Below are positions 1-7,832 of a DNA stretch of 64,000 bases, one piece after another. The DNA comes from an uncultured Burkholderiales bacterium (GTDB taxonomy: Bacteria; Pseudomonadota; Gammaproteobacteria; Burkholderiales; Burkholderiaceae). Location of the stretch: assembly GCA_946480465.1 (NCBI GenBank), contig CAMLJY010000007.1:87010-151009 (forward strand), given 5' to 3'. The notes beneath the pieces were generated by a model that made no database searches, was not told the DNA's origin, and was given only the letters and a program-made list of their open reading frames with translations. Numbering within the stretch: the first letter of the stretch is position 1; each line of letters begins with the position of its first letter. Position numbers and translations under genes: made by a program.

Positions 1-80
1 TGGACATCATGACCTCGGCCGCCCTGGCAATGGGCGAGCGGCTCGCCGGCGCGCTGCGCCGCACTGCAACTGTCGCGTGA
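1..80 (+). CDS. Acetaldehyde dehydrogenase (acylating), C-terminal end
   Basis: Only the last 25 codons are in the window, read from base 3 to the TGA at 78-80. They encode [18 protein letters not shown], and the DIMTSAAL string is typical of the C-terminus of acylating acetaldehyde dehydrogenase. That enzyme converts acetaldehyde and CoA to acetyl-CoA and forms a channeling complex with 4-hydroxy-2-oxovalerate aldolase. The aldolase gene follows at once, which supports the call. The remainder lies left of the window. Confidence 0.7.
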   Translation, partial: DIMTSAALAMGERLAGALRRTATVA

Positions 81-85
81 CCACC

Positions 86-1132
86 ATGACGAAAAAGCTC
101 TACATCTCCGACGTGACGCTGCGCGACGGCAGCCACGCCATCCGCCACCAGTACTCGGTGGCACAGGTGCGCCAGATCGCGCGCGCACTGGACGACGCCA
201 AGGTCGATTCGATCGAGGTCGCCCACGGCGACGGCCTGCAGGGCAGCAGCTTCAATTACGGCTTTGGCGCCCACACCGACCTGCAGTGGATCGAGGCCGT
301 GGCCGCCGAAGTGAAGCACGCCAAGATCGCGACGTTGCTGCTGCCGGGCATTGGCACCGTGCACGACCTGAAGGCCGCGTACGACGCCGGCGCGCGCATC
401 GTGCGCGTGGCCACCCACTGCACCGAGGCCGACATCTCCCGGCAGCACATCGAATACGCGCGCCACCTGGGCATGGAAGCGGTGGGCTTCCTGATGATGA
501 GCCACATGCAGACGCCGCGGGGCCTGGCCAGCCAAGCCAAGCTGATGGAAAGCTATGGTGCCACCTGCTGCTACGTGGTGGATTCCGGCGGCGCACTGAA
601 CATGAACGACGTGCGCGACCGCTTCCGCGCCTTCAAGGACACGCTGAAGCCCGAGACGCAGACGGGCATCCACGCCCACCACAACCTGAGCCTGGGCGTG
701 GCCAACAGCATCGTGGCGGTGGAAGAGGGCTGTGACCGCATCGACGCCAGCCTGTCGGGCATGGGCGCGGGCGCCGGCAATGCGCCGCTGGAGGTCTTCA
801 TTGCCGCGGCCGATCGCATGAAGTGGAACCATGGCTGCGATGTCTACCGCCTGATGGACGCGGCCGACGACATCGTGCGGCCGTTGCAGGACCGCCCGGT
901 GCGGGTGGACCGCGAGACGCTGGCGCTGGGTTACGCCGGCGTGTACTCCAGCTTCCTGCGCCATGCCGAGGCGGCGGCGCGCAAGTACAACCTGAAGACG
1001 GTGGACATCCTGGTCGAGCTGGGCCGCCGCCGCATGGTGGGCGGGCAGGAGGACATGATCGTCGACGTGGCGCTGGACCTGCTGGCCGACAGGCGCCATC
1101 CGATCGCGGCTCAGGCGACGGAGGCGGCGTGA
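86..1132 (+). CDS. mhpE: 4-hydroxy-2-oxovalerate aldolase
   Basis: Class I-like, divalent-metal pyruvate aldolase that splits 4-hydroxy-2-oxovalerate into pyruvate and acetaldehyde in meta-cleavage pathways. From the ATG at 86 it has 348 residues, the usual family length. The catalytic TLRDGSHA motif lies near residues 11-18 and the metal-binding HAHHN near 196-200; the C-terminal DmpG-like communication domain follows. A GTG at 77 overlaps the preceding stop and is an alternative start adding three residues. The position directly after acetaldehyde dehydrogenase fits the known bifunctional complex. The stop overlaps the next gene's GTG, suggesting translational coupling. Family assignment is secure; the initial aromatic substrate is unknown. 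Confidence 0.93.
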   Translation: MTKKLYISDVTLRDGSHAIRHQYSVAQVRQIARALDDAKVDSIEVAHGDGLQGSSFNYGFGAHTDLQWIEAVAAEVKHAKIATLLLPGIGTVHDLKAAYDAGARIVRVATHCTEADISRQHIEYARHLGMEAVGFLMMSHMQTPRGLASQAKLMESYGATCCYVVDSGGALNMNDVRDRFRAFKDTLKPETQTGIHAHHNLSLGVANSIVAVEEGCDRIDASLSGMGAGAGNAPLEVFIAAADRMKWNHGCDVYRLMDAADDIVRPLQDRPVRVDRETLALGYAGVYSSFLRHAEAAARKYNLKTVDILVELGRRRMVGGQEDMIVDVALDLLADRRHPIAAQATEAA

Positions 1133-1860
1133 CGCCCATCGTGCCGTCCGCGGATGCCGAGCGCCAGGTGCGCCTGGCGGCGCGCGCGCTGTCGCGTGGC
1201 GGCCTGGTGGGCCCCTTCGGCCACTGCAGCCTGCGCCTGGACGACGGGCACTTCCTGGTCTGCGCGGCGCGTCCCATGGGACTGATCCGCGCCGGCGAGC
1301 CTGGCACGGTCGTCGGCACGGAAGGCCCGCTGCCTGATGGCGTGCTGGGCGAGGTGCGCATGCACCAGCAGATCTACCGTGCGCGCAATGACGTGCAGGC
1401 CATTTGCCGCTTCCTGTCGCCGCAGGTGATGGCGCTGGCGGCGATGGGCTGCAGCCCGCGTGCGCGGCACGGCTTCGGCGCGTACTTCTACCCGTCGGTG
1501 CCGATGTGGAAGGACCCCGCCCTGGTGCGCAACGACGAGGCCGCGATGGGCGTGGCCCAGGTGCTGGGCCAGGCGCCGGCGGTGGTCGTCGGCGTCAATG
1601 GCGCGGTGACGGCGGCGGATTCGATCGAGAAGGCGGTGGCCCTGGCCTGGTTCCTGGAAGACGCGGCGCGGGTGGAGTTGGTGGTGCGGTCCGCCGGCGG
1701 GGCCTCGCACGCCAGCTTCGACAGCCGCGCCACCGCCGCCGAACGCGCCACCTGGCAGGGCCGCATCGCCGAACGCATGTGGGAGCACCTGTGCGCCGGC
1801 GATCCCGAATGGGCGCCCGCGGCGGTGGCACGCGCGCCTGCAGCGGCCCATCACCACTGA
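1129..1860 (+). CDS. Class II aldolase/adducin-family protein, possible decarboxylase
   Basis: A 243-residue protein starting at a GTG that overlaps the aldolase stop in a GTGA arrangement. It has the AraD/adducin fold signature: [10 protein letters not shown] near residues 24-33, a glutamate in [13 protein letters not shown], and a conserved C-terminal half. In classical zinc-dependent members the next strand carries an HxH zinc pair (VHTHS-like). Here that stretch reads [13 protein letters not shown], so the pair is missing. The family includes sugar-phosphate aldolases and the 3,4-dihydroxyphthalate decarboxylases of aromatic degradation. Given the neighbours, a decarboxylase or lyase acting on an aromatic or ring-fission acid is the better guess, but this is inference. 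Confidence 0.75.
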   Translation: MTPIVPSADAERQVRLAARALSRGGLVGPFGHCSLRLDDGHFLVCAARPMGLIRAGEPGTVVGTEGPLPDGVLGEVRMHQQIYRARNDVQAICRFLSPQVMALAAMGCSPRARHGFGAYFYPSVPMWKDPALVRNDEAAMGVAQVLGQAPAVVVGVNGAVTAADSIEKAVALAWFLEDAARVELVVRSAGGASHASFDSRATAAERATWQGRIAERMWEHLCAGDPEWAPAAVARAPAAAHHH

Positions 1861-1876
1861 TTGAAGGAGACGAAGC

Positions 1877-2230
1877 ATGACCCATTGGATCGACGAGTTC
1901 CACGCCGACGTCGAGGCACTGCGCCTGGACGCGGTGCTCGACCGCATGACCGCCGACGTGGAAGTGGCGGTCGGCAACAACCCGGTGATGAAGGGCCACG
2001 ACGCGGTGCGGCAGGGCCTGGGCGGCCTGTTCTCCGCCATCGACGGCATCCGCCACACCACGCTGAACACCGCGGAAACCGGGCCGCTCACCTTCCGTGA
2101 AATGAAGGTCGACTACCTGCGCAAGGACGGCCGCACGGTGAGCGTGCCGGTCGTCAGCGTGTTCGAGCGGCGCGGCGCGCAGGTCAGCGCGCTGCGCATC
2201 CACCTCGATATCGCGCCCCTGTTTGCGTAG
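1877..2230 (+). CDS. SnoaL-like / NTF2-fold protein
   Basis: A 117-residue protein starting MTHWIDEFHADVEALR, preceded by GAAGGAGACGAAGC, a good ribosome binding site. Its length, the alpha-then-curved-sheet pattern and the GHDAVRQGLGGLFSAIDG segment match SnoaL-like polyketide cyclase/NTF2-fold proteins. These are small isomerase or cyclase scaffolds often found beside aromatic oxygenases. No catalytic residue can be assigned with certainty. It sits 16 bases after the aldolase-like gene and is probably in the same operon. Its pathway role is unknown. Confidence 0.65.
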   Translation: MTHWIDEFHADVEALRLDAVLDRMTADVEVAVGNNPVMKGHDAVRQGLGGLFSAIDGIRHTTLNTAETGPLTFREMKVDYLRKDGRTVSVPVVSVFERRGAQVSALRIHLDIAPLFA

Positions 2231-2293
2231 CGTTTGAAAGACGCGTCCAGACGACACCAAGACGCCCCACGGCGCCCCAACCGGAGACTTTCC

Positions 2294-3553
2294 ATGTCCA
2301 TGCAAGAACCTGCCTTCTCGATCCTGAGCCAGCCGGTGGCGCCGGGCCGCATCAGCCCGGTGCCGGGCGCGGCGCCGCTGGAATCCATCCTGTCGGCGGT
2401 GCGCGAGATGGTGCCCGCCCTGCGCGCCAATGCGCGCGAGACCGAGCTGCAGCGCCGCGTCTCCGCCGACGTCAGCCAGCAGTTTCACGACATTGGCGTC
2501 TATCGCCTGATGCAGCCCGGCCGCTTTGGCGGCTACGAATACGGCTTCACCGCGCTGCTGGACGTCATCAGCGAGATCGGCCGCGGCTGCGCGTCCGCTT
2601 CGTGGGCCGGCACGCTGGGCGCCATCCACGGCTGGCTGCTGAGCCTGTTCCCGGAACAGGCGCAGGTGGACGTGTGGGGCGCCAACCCGAAGGCGATCAT
2701 GTGCGGCTCCTACGCGCCTTCGGGCACCGTGGAAGCGGCGGAAGGCGGCTGGCGCATCAGCGGCCAATGGAAGTTCGCGTCCAATGTCGACAACTCCGAC
2801 TGGGCCGTGCTGGGCGCGCTGCTGCCGCCTTCCGAGAAGGGCGGCGCGCCGGTGGGTGCCTTCCTGCTGGTGCCGCGCAGCGACTGGTCCATCCTGGACG
2901 ACTGGCAGGTGGCCGGCCAGGCCGGCACCGGTTCAAAGAGCGTGCTGATCGAGCAGCCGGTGTTCGTGCCGGCGCACCGCAAGCTGGGCTTCGGCGAAGC
3001 CGGTTCGGGCAACCCGCCCGGCGCCCAGGTGCATGCCAACCCGATCTACCGCATTCCCTTCCTCGGCGCGATCCCGCTGTGCCTGGTGGCGCCCATGATC
3101 GGCAATGCGCAGCACGCGGTCGAGAGCTTCGTCGACAGCGTCGCCTCGCGCGTAACCCGCGGCGGCGTGGCGGGCGCGGGCAACCGCGTGGCGCAGTTCC
3201 CGCAGGTGCAGTCGCGCGCGGCCTCGGCCGCGGCCGCGGTGGACGCGGCGCGGCTGGTGGTCGACCGCGACACCGCCGACCTGGAGCGCGCGGCCGTGGC
3301 CGGCGGCAAGATCCCGATCGACATCCGCATCCGCTGCCGCCGCGGCCACACCTTCGCGACGAAGCTGTGCCTGGGCGCGATCCAGGACATCCTGGCCAAC
3401 GTGGGCGCTTCCGGCATGGCGCTGGACAACCCGGTGCAGCGCATCTGGCGCGACGGCACCATGATCTCCGCGCACATCACGCTGAACTGGGACGGCGTGT
3501 CGTCCATGGTGGGCCAGCACATGCTGGGCCTGGAGCCCAAGGGCGCCTACTGA
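2294..3553 (+). CDS. Flavin-dependent monooxygenase, acyl-CoA dehydrogenase fold (group D)
   Basis: A 419-residue protein from ATG 2294, preceded by CCGGAGACTTTCC. It has the acyl-CoA-dehydrogenase fold: an N-terminal helical domain, a middle beta domain (ISGQWKFASNVDNSDWAVLG near residue 155), and a C-terminal helical domain ending in MISAHITLNWD and MLGLEPKG. This pattern matches the oxygenase component of two-component hydroxylases such as HsaA or p-hydroxyphenylacetate hydroxylase C2, rather than true acyl-CoA dehydrogenases. These enzymes need reduced flavin from a separate reductase, and a matching reductase is encoded at 5346-5888. It probably ortho-hydroxylates a phenolic substrate in the cytoplasm. 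The exact substrate cannot be read from sequence. Confidence 0.82.
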   Translation: MSMQEPAFSILSQPVAPGRISPVPGAAPLESILSAVREMVPALRANARETELQRRVSADVSQQFHDIGVYRLMQPGRFGGYEYGFTALLDVISEIGRGCASASWAGTLGAIHGWLLSLFPEQAQVDVWGANPKAIMCGSYAPSGTVEAAEGGWRISGQWKFASNVDNSDWAVLGALLPPSEKGGAPVGAFLLVPRSDWSILDDWQVAGQAGTGSKSVLIEQPVFVPAHRKLGFGEAGSGNPPGAQVHANPIYRIPFLGAIPLCLVAPMIGNAQHAVESFVDSVASRVTRGGVAGAGNRVAQFPQVQSRAASAAAAVDAARLVVDRDTADLERAAVAGGKIPIDIRIRCRRGHTFATKLCLGAIQDILANVGASGMALDNPVQRIWRDGTMISAHITLNWDGVSSMVGQHMLGLEPKGAY

Positions 3554-3638
3554 TTCATTTCCAACCGAGGGGCGCGCGCGGCCGAAGGCGGCCTCGCGCG
3601 CCCTCTTTCACTTCATGACCTGGAACGGAGGATTCACC

Positions 3639-4049
3639 ATGCATCTCAAACGCGTGCTGTCGACCGAGGATGTCGACGCGATCCTGGAGGCGGCCATGGC
3701 CCATGCGCGCAACAACGCCTGGGACGTCAGCGTCGCCGTCGTCGACGATGGCGGTCACCTGCTGGCGCTGAAGCGGCTGACCGGCGCTTCGCCGTCCACG
3801 ACCCGCATTGCAACGGCCAAGGCGCGCACGGCGGCGCTGGGCCGGCGCGAGAGCAAGTTCTATGAAGACATGATCGGACAGGGGCGCCTGGCCTTCCTGA
3901 CCGCGCCCGGGCTGGACTGCCTGCTCGAAGGCGGCGTGCCGATCTTTGCCGACGGCGTGTGCGTGGGGGCGGTGGGCGTCAGCGGCGTGAAGTCGCAGTA
4001 CGACTCCGAGATTGCGCATGCGGGCATTGCCGCGGCCATTCCGGCCTAG
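3639..4049 (+). CDS. GlcG/HbpS-family protein
   Basis: A 136-residue protein beginning MHLKRVLSTEDVDAIL. The start at ATG 3639 is chosen because ACGGAGGATTCACC precedes it. The heme-degrading/GlcG domain (formerly DUF336) spans almost the whole protein: AAMAHARNNAWDVSVAVVDDGG at the N-terminal half and GVPIFADGVCVGAVGVSG at the C-terminal half. Members bind heme or cofactors, or are accessory proteins in aromatic and glycolate catabolic operons; their biochemical role is often unproven. It lies about 85 bases after the monooxygenase gene and appears to be the last gene of this plus-strand run. Confidence 0.8.
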   Translation: MHLKRVLSTEDVDAILEAAMAHARNNAWDVSVAVVDDGGHLLALKRLTGASPSTTRIATAKARTAALGRRESKFYEDMIGQGRLAFLTAPGLDCLLEGGVPIFADGVCVGAVGVSGVKSQYDSEIAHAGIAAAIPA

Positions 4050-4094
4050 GACATTTCACACGACCCTGGGCGGCCATGGGCCGCCCGGCCGCGC

Positions 4095-4508
4095 TTACCG
4101 CTCCGCCGTGCGTTGCGCGGCAAGGTCCGGATCGATCGCCGACCAGTTCGCGTCCGTCGCCTTGACCTGGCCGGGCGCGCGGTCGCCGATGAAGTAATAC
4201 AGCGGCTGCCCCCGGAAAGACCACTGTGCGCGGCCGTCCTGGCGGCGGATGATCTTGTAGTCCGGGTGCGGCGACCTGGCGCGCCGCGCGATGAAGGGCG
4301 GCCAGGTCCGGGCACAGGCGCCCATGCAGGTGCTGGCGTCGGGCCCATCCAGTGCGAATGCGTAGAGCGTTCGGCCACGAAGGTCCGTCAGGAATTCGCC
4401 ATTCGTGCGCGCCGGCGGCTCGGCGGGGCCGCCGGCGGCGGCGATGGCCGCCGGTGCGGCACAAGCCAGGGCCAACAACAGGCCGGAAACCATGACAAGG
4501 TGGTTCAT
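4095..4508 (-). CDS. Secreted repeat protein with YxFxxD motifs (lipoprotein_15 family)
   Basis: A 137-residue exported protein. It has an N-terminal hydrophobic signal (LVMVSGLLLALACAAPAAIA) and two copies of the Y-x-[FWY]-x-x-D motif that defines the COG4315 family: YAFALD near residue 49 and YYFIGD near residue 104. A conserved CMGACARTWPPF stretch lies between them. The function of the family is unknown; some members are periplasmic and redox- or stress-associated. The gene follows a membrane-protein gene on the same strand by about 20 bases, so the two probably form a small operon unrelated to the plus-strand catabolic genes. Confidence 0.78.
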   Translation of the reverse strand: MNHLVMVSGLLLALACAAPAAIAAAGGPAEPPARTNGEFLTDLRGRTLYAFALDGPDASTCMGACARTWPPFIARRARSPHPDYKIIRRQDGRAQWSFRGQPLYYFIGDRAPGQVKATDANWSAIDPDLAAQRTAER

Positions 4509-4527
4509 CGGAAATCCTCGGGACCGT

Positions 4528-5166
4528 TCAGGTGGACAGCGGGCGCCGTTCGGGCCGGGCGCCGGAGAATGTGCCGGGGCGCCCCAGGTTGGCGATCAGC
4601 CGCGGCCGCACGATGCCCAGCGCCACCAGCAGCGCGAGTGACAGCGCGGCGGCATAGAGCAGCATGAGTCCCGGGTAGCCCAGGGCCGGTACCAGCGGCT
4701 TGCACACGCCGAGGAATGCGGCGAAGAGCCAGGTGGCCGCGCTCACGGCGCCCAACACGGTCGGCAGCAGGCCGGTCCTTGCGGTTTCTCCATCGGGCCG
4801 CATCAGGCGGCGAAACACGATGCCGTGCAGCGCAAATCCATTGAGGGTGAGCAGGCTCACGACCGTCAGCTTGGCCTGCAGCTTGGGCTGGGCCAGCAGC
4901 AATTCGAATGAAAAGCTCGTGTCGAGCCAGATGATGCTCAGCCCGCTGAGCCACAGCAGGACCAGTGTCACCCCCACCACGCCCAAGGCGCGCGTCAGCA
5001 ATGCGCGGTTGAGCCGGCGCCGGGCGAAGATGGCGAAGTCGCAGAAGGCCACCGCCGCACCGGCCGCGCAAAAGGCGAACAGGTGCACGACGATGAGCGA
5101 CATGCGAGCGACCGCTTTGGGTTCGAGGTACTCCACGGGATGGTCCTGACTGCTGTGGTTCAACAT
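4528..5166 (-). CDS. Multi-pass inner-membrane protein of unknown function
   Basis: About 210 residues with several clear hydrophobic helices: LIVVHLFAFCAAGAAVAFC, ALGVVGVTLVLLWLSGLSII, a segment around VLGAVSAATWLFAAFLG and MLLYAAALSLALLVALG. I do not recognise a named family. The start is uncertain: in-frame Met codons lie at 5214, 5184, 5166 and 5103, and only the last begins right before the first membrane helix. It is followed closely by the YxFxxD secreted protein, suggesting a membrane plus periplasm pair, possibly redox-related. Confidence 0.6.
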   Translation of the reverse strand: MLNHSSQDHPVEYLEPKAVARMSLIVVHLFAFCAAGAAVAFCDFAIFARRRLNRALLTRALGVVGVTLVLLWLSGLSIIWLDTSFSFELLLAQPKLQAKLTVVSLLTLNGFALHGIVFRRLMRPDGETARTGLLPTVLGAVSAATWLFAAFLGVCKPLVPALGYPGLMLLYAAALSLALLVALGIVRPRLIANLGRPGTFSGARPERRPLST

Positions 5167-5345
5167 GTTGCCGGTTGATACCATCCAAGGTAGATGGCCA
5201 TTGCGGCGGCGCACAGCGTATTCAGGTGCCGGCTGACTGGCCAGTGCGGCAGGGTCAATTCATGCTATTGACCCGGTGAATGGAAATGGCCGCTCAGGTG
5301 AATCCCGAGCCGGTCGGGCGGTGCAGAGCGCGCATCAGGCCGGGA

Positions 5346-5888
5346 TCAGGCCACGGTCTCCACGCCAGCCAATTCCTGCAGCGTTCCCAGCTTCCCCGCA
5401 TGAAACATCAAGGGCGCCATCTCGCGGCCGACGAAGTGGTCCACACGGCCGACGAGGATCGTGTGATCCCCTTCCTGGTGCCGTGAATAGGTGGTGCATT
5501 CATAGCTCGCCATCGCATCCGCCAGCACCGGCACCCCGCGCAGCCCGGGAGCGAACGACCCCTCGAACGCCGAGAACTTGTCCGGCGCCGGCCGTGCGAA
5601 ATGCATCGCCAGCTCGCGGTGCTGCGCCCCCAGCATGTTGATCGCGAAGCCGCGCGTCGCGATGAACGCATCGGCGCTGCGCGCGTCGTCGCGGATGCTC
5701 CACAGGATGAGTGGTGGACTCAAGGACACCGACGCGAAGGAATTGATCGTCATGCCCTCGCGCTTGCCGTCCGCGCCCATCGTGGTGACGATGCACACGC
5801 CGGTGGGAAAGGTGCCCAGCGCCTGCCGAAGCCGCTTGCCGTCGACGGTGCAGGCTTCGTTGCCGATGATCAGATCCCAAGAAAACAT
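5346..5888 (-). CDS. Flavin reductase (HpaC/DIM6-like)
   Basis: A 180-residue protein from ATG 5888 that reads MFSWDLIIGNEACTVDGKRL. The flavin-reductase-like FMN-binding split-barrel domain covers nearly all of it: LRQALGTFPTGVCIVTT at residues 15-31, then TINSFASVSLSPPLILWSI and the C-terminal DHTILVGRVDHF. Such proteins use NAD(P)H to reduce free FMN or FAD for a partner monooxygenase. The obvious partner is the group D oxygenase at 2294-3553. It lies on the opposite strand to that partner, next to the LysR gene. Confidence 0.88.
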   Translation of the reverse strand: MFSWDLIIGNEACTVDGKRLRQALGTFPTGVCIVTTMGADGKREGMTINSFASVSLSPPLILWSIRDDARSADAFIATRGFAINMLGAQHRELAMHFARPAPDKFSAFEGSFAPGLRGVPVLADAMASYECTTYSRHQEGDHTILVGRVDHFVGREMAPLMFHAGKLGTLQELAGVETVA

Positions 5889-5975
5889 GGCGTGGTCCCG
5901 TGGTGCATGAAGGCGTCGATCGATTGTGTGGCGCCATCTGCCGCCATGCCCATTCACCGGCCGAATAGCGCGCAT

Positions 5976-6866
5976 TCACACTCGGTCGCGCGCGTGGCCC
6001 AGCGGCTGCGCCAGCGCCTCGAGCACGGCCTTGATGGCGGCTGAACGCGTGCCGGACTTGGCATAAAGCGCCGTGGCCTGCGTCGCCGGCACCGGCAGAT
6101 CCGGCAGCAGCCGCACCAGGCGGCCGGCGGCCAGGCAATCGGCCACCAGGAAAGCCGGCACCATGCCGATGCCCAACCCGGCGCGCACCGCGTCGCGCGT
6201 GACCAGCATGTTGCCGGTGCTCATGCGCCAGGCCACGCGGACCGGTTCACCGCCCACGGTCCAGTTGACCAGGTCGGGGCGGGTCACCACGGCGGCGTGC
6301 GCGGCCAGCTCGGCCGGCGTGCGCGGCGTGCCGTGCGATTCGATCCACGAGGGCGCGGCCACGATGACCATCGGGATGTCGGCCAGCTTGCGGCACACCA
6401 GCTCGCTGTCGTCGATGCGCCCCATGCGGATCGCCAGGTCGAAGCCTTCACCCACGACGCTGACGCGGCCGTCGTCCAGCTGCAGCTGGATGCGCACCGC
6501 CGGATGCTTCTGCATGAAGGCCAGCAGGCGCGGCGCCACTTCCGCCTGCCCGTAGGCCACCGAAGCGGCGATGCGCAGCAGGCCGGCCGGCTCTGCGCTG
6601 CGGTTGCGCAGCTCCGACGAAGCCTCGTGCGCCGAATGCACCAGCGGCTGCACCTGCTCGAAATAGCGGCGCCCCGCATCCGTCAGGCTCAGGGCGCGGG
6701 TGGACCGCAGCACCAGCTGCGCGCCCAGCCGCTTCTCCAGCGCGGCCAGGTGGCGGCTGATGGTCGCCTTCGGCAGGTCCATCGCTCGGCCCGCGGCGCT
6801 GAGCGAGCCTTCTTCCACGATGCGCACGAACATTGCGACGCCGGACAGGTCATCGAAGTCTTTCAC
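5976..6866 (-). CDS. LysR-family transcriptional regulator
   Basis: A 296-residue LysR regulator. The winged helix-turn-helix is at residues 1-65 (GSLSAAGRAMDLPKATISRH) and the type 2 periplasmic-binding-like effector domain fills residues 90-290. It is transcribed away from the hydroxylase operon starting at 6948. The 80-bp gap between them is the expected place for its operator, although no clear T-N11-A site stands out. It probably controls the aromatic genes on one or both sides in response to a pathway intermediate. Confidence 0.9.
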   Translation of the reverse strand: MKDFDDLSGVAMFVRIVEEGSLSAAGRAMDLPKATISRHLAALEKRLGAQLVLRSTRALSLTDAGRRYFEQVQPLVHSAHEASSELRNRSAEPAGLLRIAASVAYGQAEVAPRLLAFMQKHPAVRIQLQLDDGRVSVVGEGFDLAIRMGRIDDSELVCRKLADIPMVIVAAPSWIESHGTPRTPAELAAHAAVVTRPDLVNWTVGGEPVRVAWRMSTGNMLVTRDAVRAGLGIGMVPAFLVADCLAAGRLVRLLPDLPVPATQATALYAKSGTRSAAIKAVLEALAQPLGHARDRV

Positions 6867-6947
6867 CGTTCGTTCCGTTCCTCGAACACTGCAGTTCCAC
6901 GGCGCGGACTATCCAATGCCGAGCCCCATTCGCATACTGGATTCGCG

Positions 6948-7481
6948 ATGTCCACCCCGTTCGAATCCCATTCCATCACGCTACCGCGCCGCAGCGGACC
7001 CCGCCCCCGCGTGACCGGCCATGCGCCGCAGGTGCAGCTGGACCAGTTTCCGCTGCAGTCGCTGCGGCCGGTGCTGCTGCAGCGGCTGCATGCGCTGCCG
7101 GGCGTCACCTTCGCGCCCAGCCGGCGCGCGCCGCACGGCACCGTGGGGCTGCACTTGTGCGACGCCGCGGGCGGCGAATGCGCGTTCATGATCGACCAAG
7201 AGTTCGCGCATGTCCATCCGGGTGAAGACGCCAGCCTGCACCTGCTGCTGCCCGATCCGCTGCGCCTGCGCGCCATCGAGGCCGGCTGGGCTGAGCCGCA
7301 CCCGCTGGCCGGTTATCCGACGGTGCCGATGGGCATCGTCTTCCTGTACGCGCCGCGCTCGCCACAAGAGCTGGACGTCGTCGTCGACCTCGTCACGGCC
7401 TCGTGGCGCAACGCCTTCGACACCATCGACCACCCGCTCGACAACAACAACCCTTGCCAGGAGACCAGCCATGGCCGCTGA
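6948..7481 (+). CDS. Luciferase-family domain protein (DUF5519-type)
   Basis: A 177-residue protein from ATG 6948, reading MSTPFESHSITLPRR. It matches the small 'luciferase domain' family (formerly DUF5519), whose signature here is HVHPGEDASLHLLLPDP followed by GWAEPHPLAG and FLYAPRSPQELDVVVDLV. It is not related to bacterial LuxAB luciferase, and its function is unknown. The stop overlaps the start of the next gene by 11 bases, so it is the first gene of a tight operon with an ABM-domain protein, an FAD hydroxylase and WrbA. Confidence 0.75.
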   Translation: MSTPFESHSITLPRRSGPRPRVTGHAPQVQLDQFPLQSLRPVLLQRLHALPGVTFAPSRRAPHGTVGLHLCDAAGGECAFMIDQEFAHVHPGEDASLHLLLPDPLRLRAIEAGWAEPHPLAGYPTVPMGIVFLYAPRSPQELDVVVDLVTASWRNAFDTIDHPLDNNNPCQETSHGR

Positions 7482-7821
7482 ACGCCCCATCCTGCCGGAG
7501 CCCGATCCGGGCGAGACCGGCCCCTATGTGCTCATCGGCAGCTGCCGCGCGAAGCCCGGCTGCGCGAACGAGCTGGAGCAGCTGATCCTCGGCCTCGTCG
7601 AGCCCATCCGCGGCGAGGCCGGCGCCATCGAGTTCCACGTGCACCGCGACCGCGCCGACCGCGACGTGTTCGTGATCTACGAGATCTACCGCAGCCGCGC
7701 CGAGCTGATGCAGCACATCCAGCAGCCCTACACGCAGCGCTTCATCGCCGATTGCAAGCCGCTGGTGGACGGGCCGCTGCGCCAGCAGTTCCTGCGCATG
7801 AGCAGCCGCCTGCCCGGCTGA
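7471..7821 (+). CDS. Antibiotic biosynthesis monooxygenase (ABM) domain protein
   Basis: A 116-residue protein starting at ATG 7471, preceded by CCAGGAGACCAGCC. The ABM/dimeric alpha-beta barrel fold is recognisable: YVLIGSCRAKPGCANELEQL, AIEFHVHRDRADRDVFVIYE, and HIQQPYTQRFI. Members are cofactor-free monooxygenases or quinol-handling proteins, such as YgiN. Placed between a hydroxylase and WrbA, a role in quinol/quinone handling during aromatic oxidation is plausible but inferred. Confidence 0.8.
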   Translation: MAAERPILPEPDPGETGPYVLIGSCRAKPGCANELEQLILGLVEPIRGEAGAIEFHVHRDRADRDVFVIYEIYRSRAELMQHIQQPYTQRFIADCKPLVDGPLRQQFLRMSSRLPG

Positions 7822-7832
7822 AAAGGACCACC

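Noticed and set aside
252..735. Long open frames antisense to and overlapping the aldolase gene
   Set aside because: Arg/Pro/Ala-rich composition without any domain; they mirror the codon bias of the real gene in GC-rich DNA.
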